In this document: piece by piece, positions 56,181-64,000 of the stretch
How the letters are laid out: the number at the start of each line of letters is the position of its first letter
How positions within the stretch are numbered: the stretch's first letter is position 1
DNA from: Siphonodentalium dalli
Lineage: Eukaryota; Mollusca; Scaphopoda; Gadilida; Siphonodentaliidae
NCBI GenBank assembly: GCA_032622095.1
Contig: CP136063.1
Location: 74,749,980-74,813,979 of the forward strand
DNA length: 64,000 bases
Reading direction: 5' to 3'
Notes under the pieces: model-generated
The model's input: the letters and a program-made list of their open reading frames with translations, nothing else
Told to the model about the DNA's origin: nothing
Databases searched by the model: none
Made by a program: the position numbers and the translations under genes

Positions 56181-57029
56181 CTGAAAATAAAATTAATTTA
56201 AATAAGTTTCTTGAATATATAAAGGACATGTTCTCAGAAAATTCAAGACTCCCTTCTGAAGGGCGATTAGTTACATGAGGTTATCCAATAGGTCATACAT
56301 TTACAGCAGAGCGAGTGGAATGGTATATATGTGTGTACGTACGCCCATCTACATTGTAATTCAATCCACCAAAAACATCAGAAGAAACTGCACGAAAATC
56401 ATTATTCATCTGCATTACATGCTATGAAGTGAGTTATCCTTTCTATTGTTATGAAATATCTGAGTACGTTATATGGGGTTACTCGGAAAAGCACCTGAAC
56501 AGTTTCATACTAAAGGGACACAATGCACTGGCAGTGGGTAAAAGTCAAAAAATATAAAAGTTTGTAAAAACATCGCCACTAAGTAGAACATGGCTAAATA
56601 TATAAACTTTGTTCTTATTATCGTTATTGATATTTCTTCGATAATGAAATTACCCATGTTGAAACTATTGTCATGTAAACAAAGCTATTATAGTGATTTG
56701 CCAACAAATGTTACCCCAACTTTTGTAAAATTGTCCACTGATTGTAAGTACCTCCCACTTTTGTAAGAACCTCCCACGTTTGTAAGAACCTCCCATGCAC
56801 CTTTGTATGCAAATCGACAACTTTTCTAATAATTGTCCACTGTTTTAATGGACCTCCCATTTGAGTAAAAACATTCGCCAACTTATGTGAGAACCTCCCA
56901 CCTTTGTAGGCAAATCGCCAACTTGTGTAAGAAAAAACAAGCTCGCCAATTCTGTAAGAATGTTGCCCACGTTGTTAGAATCAAGATTATTCTTAAATGA
57001 AAGTATAAGTGACACTGTAGATCAACCGA
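56181..57029. other. Upstream intron/flank of gene 2
   Basis: 56181-56335 aligns with the gene 1 intron just before exon 2. 56745-56940 has repeated 'aagaacctcccac' words. No exon is seen. Confidence 0.5.
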
Positions 57030-57372
57030 TCATCATAAAACTTTATATGGATTTTCAGGGTGACCTCTAGATGGGAGCCATTGATTATTTCCGAAATTCG
57101 TTGAAAAACATGGCTGCCAGTGTCCATCTTGGATTTTACTCTTTGCATGACTCAATATTTCGGCACACCTACAGGCCACATCCCTCATCCAATCGTCACC
57201 AAACTGCATATGGATATTCGAGGTGACCTCTAGGTATGAGCCATTATTGCCGAAATTCGTTATAAAACATGGCTGCCAGCAGCCATCTTGGATTGAATCC
57301 AAAATAATTTCACCTACACAATACAAGACTTTACTGTAACTTTTTGACTTTCCTTCTTCTTTATCATTCTAT
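57030..57372 (+). repeat. Dispersed 170 bp-type repeat, two units plus tail
   Basis: Units marked 'gtgacctctagatgggagcc' and 'gccatcttggatt'. They are followed by a tail resembling the 64 bp direct repeat at 5179/6086 ('tttactgtaactttttgact'), which shows that repeat belongs to this family. Confidence 0.75.
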
Positions 57373-57445
57373 TCATTGCTTTTCAAAAATGAACTGCTCC
57401 CACGAATACAAGAGCCTGTTATCCATATTCCAGGCTCAGGAAGTA

Positions 57446-57588
57446 TTAAAGGCACGTGAGGCCTTAATTGTCGAAAATATTCATATTTGTTCCAAACACC
57501 GTAAACAGAAAAACATTAAAACGCATACAGTTTCGTTCATATATACCATGACCATCGCGTAAACAGCATGTTATCATAAATACCTACT
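57446..57588 (+). mobile_element. Truncated 501 bp-family TTAA MITE
   Basis: Nearly identical to 49367-49507 and cut at the same internal point. Confidence 0.8.
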
Positions 57589-59140
57589 ATGCATGTTAGA
57601 ATGGCTCGTGTATTATAACACAATTGAGTCTGTCCCACTCAAGATACAATTGGTCAATTGGAGACGGAAATTTATAGAATGTCTATTTAAAAATAGTGGT
57701 CACAGTGTGCAGTCAAATATGGTTTCTTCTGCGATAAACAAGAACGCAGTCAGTAGCACATAACTTTTCGGGATCCCCCATTACTGGCATCTGACAAAGG
57801 TACATCTGTCCGATACAGAGGATTTCTTTCATGTTTGTTATAACAGACTCCTAGCATAACATAAACAACTTAAAAGCTCGCTCTTTGTCGGGTACATATA
57901 GGCTATTATAGCTGATATATAACAGAATAATTAGCCAGTACATAAACATGAACAGAGAGCACCTGGCGGTGTCTTTAAAACATCTGTATCTTAAGGGTGA
58001 TATGATAGGTGTCCTCAAAATCTTAGTCTGTCCCGCTATATTGATTTATACATCTCTATTTAAAACCCAACTGTCGTTTTTAATTTTTTGCGAACTAATT
58101 TGTTTATGATGTTCATGTTTTCATCCCAATAAAATATATTTTAAAAAACAAACAAACAACCACGTCGACTACGGTTTAACAAATGATACTGAAGTATGCG
58201 CAGTTGTTTTATTGGTGGGACGAATTAATCGCTATACAGAACATGACAATTGCTCCGACAAGGTGACTTATAATCCATGGATATAAGAATGACGTGCGAT
58301 GCCATTTGGATATAACATTTATGAGAATATGTGTATCACTTTAAGCAAGCGTATTCTCTAACCCCACCAAATGTCCACCGCAGATAGTTTCACGTTACTT
58401 TATCCCGCGCAACGCCAGGTAACACTGCAAGCATACACTAATGGTCATTATCATTTGTTTTCGTCTGCGCGACGTCATTGAGAATCAATTCACGTACTTA
58501 AATTTTAAATATGCAGGCGAATATCGGAATCAAACATGACAACGCCTGGTAACACCGCTAGTGGAATATAAAGCCGCCCACGAAGCAGCACATGCAGGAA
58601 CATGTTATGAATAATGCAAGTATAAATATATCGATCTTGTTTACGCATCGCTTATCAATACGTCGATATAATTGGATCTACATCGATAACATCAAAATTA
58701 CCTTATCAAATACCTCAATCAGATATATATTATTCATTATTTTGAAAGTCACAAATGGAGCTGTTCGCAAGGATGATTTTTCAGGCGATATTCTGACTGA
58801 TATCAGGTTGAATGCATTGGTCGGTTCATTAGATCGATATTATAGATGGTTATCATAAACCGACAATCCCGTTTCAAAATCCACGATTGCTGTTGATGTA
58901 TTATACAACTGAAAGATATTCCATATGATTTGTCAGTTTATAGTCTGATCAATAAACTCAAATTTTATGGTCAAGCTAGAAAATATTTAGGCTAAGTTGG
59001 TTGTTATTCCATTTTGAAGAGGAATATATCCTCTTTAACATATCCAAGATCCGCTAAAATCCACTTTGAGAATATTTTTTAAACAAAGATGGCGTCCATG
59101 ATGGTAGTTTGTGTCGAAAAGTCATGAATTTCTGTAGTAG
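57589..59140. other. Unannotated stretch
   Basis: 58270-58410 weakly resembles the 3' part of R390 ('tatttg.atataa', 'gtttcacgttactttat'). No gene recognised. Confidence 0.35.
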
Positions 59141-59925
59141 GTGTACCAACTAGTACAAAATTAGAAATAAAATAAAATACACACAAACAATGCTTAGTCG
59201 TTAATCATATCGGTAGGATGTATGTTACAAAATGTTTTTATGTGTAACCAATACAGGTAAGTGGGTGTCTGACCAGGTAACACGAGTTCCAGGGTAAGCA
59301 ACCCCAAAGCTAGCACACTAGAATGACAGAAACTAAGTCAGAGTAATGCACTGGCAGGTTGACCAAAGGCCTTTTTGTTAGTCAACAGAGGCTTTAGTAA
59401 GAAAGAAAAAATGGCTTAAACATATTCGTCATTTTACCCACTTAATATTGGCGGTGCAAAAATGTAATGGATGACAAGAACAAGAGGAGCGTGTCTGCAA
59501 CGTATATGAAAGAAGGGGATGTATTAGGGCCAGGGTCCCAATCACATGCAGATACTGTGTTCCTCGTGTTCTTGTCAGAAATTTAGAGTCGGAGAGGAAG
59601 GTCCCGGAGCGGCTTAACAGATTTTTGAAAAGAATTTGGAATGTTCTGGTCGAAAGAGGATAATTAAAATCAAAAGCCCTAAAACTTTTTAATTTAAGGA
59701 AAAAGGTAAAACTTTAAACTTTCAAAGACCAAAGAGGTAAAGTTTTGAAAAGTCAAAAGAAGATTAAAAACAAAAGGATCGTCCTCAGTTGCAAGTCGCT
59801 AACCTGTGTCATATTAAGCATAAGAACACAAACTTTTCGGCCTTTACCAACTAGTACCAAATTAGTAATAAAATAAAATACACACAAACAATGCATAAAC
59901 CATATCGGCAGGATGTATTCTCAGA
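59141..59925 (+). repeat. Direct repeat pair, about 80 bp
   Basis: 59141-59225 and 59846-59925 share 'accaactagtac', 'ataaaataaaatacacacaa' and 'catatcgg.aggatgtat'. Between them lies a purine-rich tract (about 59600-59780). Confidence 0.75.
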
Positions 59926-62476
59926 ATGGCCGCCAAAATGGCCGCCAAAATGGACAAAATCGAATAAAATTTACAATTTGTGAAAAATTGAACAGCTCGT
60001 CCTAAAGAGTGAACAAGCTCTCGAATTATGCGAGGAAGAATGATTTCCGAGTTTAAGGGAAACTGCTGATAAGAGGTGTACGAATTGTCTCTAATTTATC
60101 TCGCGAGATAACAAGAGAATGCAGGGTCTCATACAACGGTTACATATGAAGTTATTGGGCGCCCAGAAACAGAAAAATAGCGCAGCTTGATCTGTACTGT
60201 TTATCTTAAATAGTGCATGACATATTTGTAACTACATAGTTCAGTTGGATTTAATAGGGATGTATTGATTCAGGTACCTTTTCTGAAAGGAGAAATATAT
60301 GTATTCAGAGCAGTCTCCCGAATGTGACCGATCATGATGTATATCTATATCCACAACATTAAATCTGTCAAAATTCACTACTATAGAACTTTATGAGAAC
60401 GTCTCATAAAGTATTGGGTACATGTGTAGATCCTATTGTCCGTGTCTCGTATATATCCTACCCGAATTAAAGGTACATGCGTAGATCTGTTATACATTTC
60501 TCAACTTAAATTGGTGTTGTCCCATCCATAACAGTACAAATTAAGCTAATTTCGCGCAAGTAAGATATATATACTTATGCATGGTATATAAAGCACTAAC
60601 AGCTATTGCGTATGTATGCATTAACAAAATGGCCGAATCTGGCCGATTAATAAGAATTGTACTAAAATTGACAGTACTAGTATACGTGACATGTTTGTAT
60701 TGTCCCACACATCAGTGTCGCTTTAACAGCGAAACCTCTTAAATCGCACAAACATTGAAACATTTTTGTGATGGTGTGTGGAAGCCTAGCCATCTCTTAT
60801 TAAGATAACGGAAACCCCTTTACTCCCATACAAAGCCATATCATGCTGTCGGTGTCTCAAAATAGCAGTCATATAGTTGCATCCGGTCAAGAGATGAAAC
60901 ACGAATATTTCGCATAATAATAACGCATGGTGGTATACTATATATGAACGCAATTTATCAAAATACAAAGGAGTACCATAGACTATCTTCAATAAATTCT
61001 CAACTTGACTAAAATTGCGTTCATACTCTGTGACACAGAGTCACATTTATAACTGGAAATTATATTTGCTCATATGTAAATAAAGTCCATCTGTATACAC
61101 CGACTCAATCTTATTTATCACAATATCTTAGCGTAATATTTAGCTAATATAAATATAAAATTATCGGGCCTGTAAGATATTTGGTCGCGCTCAATATTGC
61201 GACAATGTGCGCTGAATATCGCAATATTCCACGGTCAATATCGCAATATTAAGCAAGACAGATTGTCTGTCTTGTGGTATTATCGCGCCTTATCTAAATA
61301 TGCGCACTCAATATCCCAATAAAGGCGCGGCTCCATATACCACGTGTTCTGATTTGTACTGTAATCCAATATGTGGTCACATCGTGCAACTTTAAGTCTT
61401 CGTGAACAATTTTGCATTGGACTCAAATAAGTCTGAGTTCCATGTTTAGTGATTTACGAAAAATTCAATTCTCGCAGATCAGCGCACGCCAATTTTCACC
61501 ATTTATCCATAAAGCGAAATCTCCATCTATGTTTCAGCATTATAGTTTGATCGCAACTGTAGCCATACATAATAGACCATTTATATAAACAGATAACAAC
61601 TCATACATCAACACGCACTGTTAACATATGTTTTGTTCCTCTAAATTATACTAAGTCCAGTGATCATTATCTATGGATCCCCATAGAATAATACGCTTAG
61701 CTGAATAAATTGGAATTGCCAACGAAATCCAAGATGGTCGCCGAAAAATACATACATATCACGCTCTAAATCTAAATATAAATCTGAATAATCAATGGAC
61801 AATTTCAGCAATATTGACAAATTGCTCATATTTCAGCTATAATGTCCTTCGTTCTGTAAACGTTTTGGACTTGAATACCCATCATTATTGGAGAATTTTC
61901 AACTTGAGGGTAGGAAAGCTTGAGATACCAGTTGCAAAATTTAAATTTACGGAGGTGGAAAGATAATACACGCACTTCGAATTTGGTATGGTTCGAGGGA
62001 GGGGACTAGATTTTTTTATTTCCAAGCTAGATAACCTTCACAACGGAGGTACGTCCCTGTCTATAATATGATAACGGATTGAATTGCATGCAACGATGCG
62101 CATGTGTACAAACTCCTATACCCACATTCCCATGCACACCAAGTGTCAATATGAATGCCCACTGCACGGGCACGTGGTTTCTAAATGTTGGAACATTGAG
62201 GCCAATCACTCACTATTTGATCTAACAGTCACATTTTTTCCTACTTGTATGACTGAAATGGCCAGGCCATCAGTTGGATTTTCCAACCTTGAAGAGCGTG
62301 CGGCGAGTTTTCATGTGCATATTTAAAATTTGTCACTCATTGGGCCGATCGTGCTGCATATTGGATTACAGTACAAATCAGTACTAGATCGTACTGATCA
62401 ACTGTACCTGCGTCCGTAGATATTATATTCCACCCATTCAAAATATGTGAACCTTGTAATGTGTATACCTGTTCTG
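59926..62476. other. Unannotated stretch
   Basis: 61180-61270 has clustered 'caatatcgcaatatt' words and the small inverted repeat 'gacagattgtctgtc'. No gene recognised. Confidence 0.35.
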
Positions 62477-62789
62477 ACGGGGAACTTTATAATATTGAAA
62501 ATATATCGCAGGTAAGATATTTCCTAGTTAATATCTGTTTCTAAATAATGTATTTCAGGTTATGCCAAGGTCCTAGTTTGAGATTGTATGATTTAGACAA
62601 ATTTGTTCACCGATTTCGCCCTCCATCGCTTACAATGATTGCCCGAGCAGCTATCAATTCACGAAATCAGCTCATAAACGTCGCATAAATCATGCATTCT
62701 CGAGCTGTGACCTTCGCTTGCAGTAAAATATATTATTAAGGAACAAGTCCTGCAATATATCTGTTCGATGTTATAAAGTTCCCCGTTAT
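62477..62789. mobile_element. Possible 313 bp MITE
   Basis: Termini 'acggggaactttataa' (62477) and the reverse complement 'ttataaagttccccgt' (62774-62789), with further inverted similarity ('atatatcgcagg' and 'cctgcaatatat'). The target duplication is not clear. Confidence 0.55.
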
Positions 62790-63094
62790 ATCTTCAAAAA
62801 AAATTCCCAGGTTTTGAACTGTGGAACATGGTCTCTACGGGTGAAGCCAGAGCGGAGATTCATGGCATGATCTATATGGTCGTCCGGTGAATCCCGATGA
62901 CAAGTCAAAAACTGCTAATTAATTAAACAAAAATTACCGTGATGTGCCAGTTGAAATATTGAAAGCTCACGAGTTGAAAATTTCATTATGAAAATTTGGA
63001 ACTTTAACCTGTCTCAAAGAGGGAGGCAGTTGGACATTTCAATGTGGACATCTCCGCCCCTCCCACAGGAGAGCCTTAGTCACGTCCCCACATA
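62790..63094. other. Unannotated stretch
   Basis: Nothing recognised. Confidence 0.4.
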
Positions 63095-63350
63095 GGTTAA
63101 GACATATTATGGACTTGTTAGTATGCGTGAAATGGATAAGTGGAATGCCAACCTGGGGAATATAGCATTCTACTAACATCGCCGAAAATGTATACAAATG
63201 ACCATATAACTCCATAGAAAATATTGTCTGAACTACGCTCAATTGTAAATATTTACATCTCGATTCGTGACGCATCTATGGGCGATAAACTAACACAAAT
63301 GATTTCGCCATGTCATTGCATTCGATTAATATACAAGAATGACGATGTGT
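63095..63350 (+). repeat. Dispersed repeat R390, copy 3 (shortened)
   Basis: Matches 44340 from 'ttatggacttgttag' to 'aagaatgacgatgtgtgtt', lacking the last part of the unit. Confidence 0.75.
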
Positions 63351-64000
63351 GTTTGGTTTTGGATTAACCTTCACAACAAGTTTGGAGTTTGGGATGATAC
63401 CCGGGAAGATTTGAAAGGGTCGTCGGCCCTCTCATACAACCCACTTTTGAATGCCGTAATTCCGCTGAAGAGCGTTTGTAGGGTTTCTGAGATGTATGCC
63501 CATGCACAGTAGGTGTTTGCCTACTTTGCACGAGGTGGATGCCACCAAAGCAAGAAGCAAAGCCCCACCCCATGCCGAACCAGGACCGGCGGAGAAGACT
63601 TACCTTGATTTATCTGTGTGAGTTTTGTGCGTTTGTGAATAGTTGTACATAATGTCATATTTAGTGTTTGCATGGACTCCAGTTGCCTTAGTCTGCTGTA
63701 TTCCGGGCTTGTATTACGGGCTCAACTCTAGGAAGAGGGTGTCAGAACCCGCCGTTGATCTGGTTGTGTAGTGCGTGCGCATATGAGGAAGCAACTGAGG
63801 CCAGACTGTGTTGGTTTGTGTGTTTCTGAAGGTTTTGAGTGCCAAATAGTGTTTCTAGTTAGTATGTCCCACCCGTCCTCACATAAGAACAGGCGCGGGT
63901 GAAAGCATGTATTTGCAAATTTGTATATGTAGTTGTTAGTAATTTTGAAGGAGATAATTATTTGACAGCCACGACAAGCGTATCTATGCCGCCCGAGGAC
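63351..64000 (+). other. GC-balanced terminal segment, possible 5' region of a further unit
   Basis: Composition is richer in G and C than neighbours and lacks the AT runs. It contains 'ccggcggagaagacttacct' (63588). An ATG at 63986 opens a frame (M-P-P-E-D) that runs off the window. It could be the start of a retroelement or gene; no family is recognised. Confidence 0.25.

Noticed and set aside
57033-57326. 97-codon minus-strand frame with two similar 'IQDG.WQPCF' segments
   Set aside because: Translation of two units of the dispersed 170 bp repeat found at four other places.

Overview
This is eukaryotic, AT-rich, intron- and repeat-dominated DNA with no bacterial gene layout. The only host coding sequence I can support is a secreted lectin-type gene plus an inverted partial copy of it. 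Its architecture (signal peptide, PAN/Apple-like domain, C-type lectin-like domain), together with a dense mixture of Helitrons, palindromic TTAA elements and LINE relics, suggests a marine invertebrate, most plausibly a mollusc such as a gastropod. That assignment is inference.

Gene 1 (+ strand) has three exons at 4126-4441, 24286-24489 and 33243-33487. They join in phase 1 at both introns into a 254-residue protein. Intron 1 (19.8 kb) and intron 2 (8.75 kb) are swollen by mobile DNA. Gene 2 (- strand) lies tail-to-tail with gene 1. Only its two lectin-domain exons are in the window (55977-56180 and 54549-54793), separated by a compact 1.18 kb intron. Its first exon is not in the window. Flanking intron and 3' sequence are shared by the two genes, so this is an inverted segmental duplication.

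Layout: 1-585 holds a dimeric satellite that recurs at 19.5-21.1 kb. A palindrome (1085-1283) abuts a 2.5 kb fold-back element whose arms contain inverted minisatellites (1289-3805). Gene 1 exon 1 follows. A head-to-tail Helitron array occupies 5.2-8.9 kb, and a further Helitron 5' end at 8966 is split by a 2683 bp inverted-repeat element (9001-11683). Two inverted 501 bp TTAA elements lie at 13.5-16.1 kb and a palindromic TA element at 17.2 kb. Intron 2 of gene 1 carries a Helitron nested in a TTAA element, a 52 bp tandem array, and a 43 bp minisatellite flanked by inverted arms (27.4-30.8 kb).

Between the two genes (33.5-54.5 kb) lie degenerate tandem repeats, two broken LINE reverse-transcriptase relics on the minus strand (39.5-42.0 kb), a TTAA element with twin 69 bp hairpins that interrupts one of them, a hAT-like element, a truncated Helitron and a Harbinger-like element nested in a TTAA element. 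From 56.3 kb to the end I see dispersed repeats and otherwise unannotatable sequence. The last 640 bp is more GC-balanced and may be the start of another unit. No tRNA, rRNA or CRISPR array was recognised. All names of transposon superfamilies rest on visible termini and target-site duplications, not on database matches.
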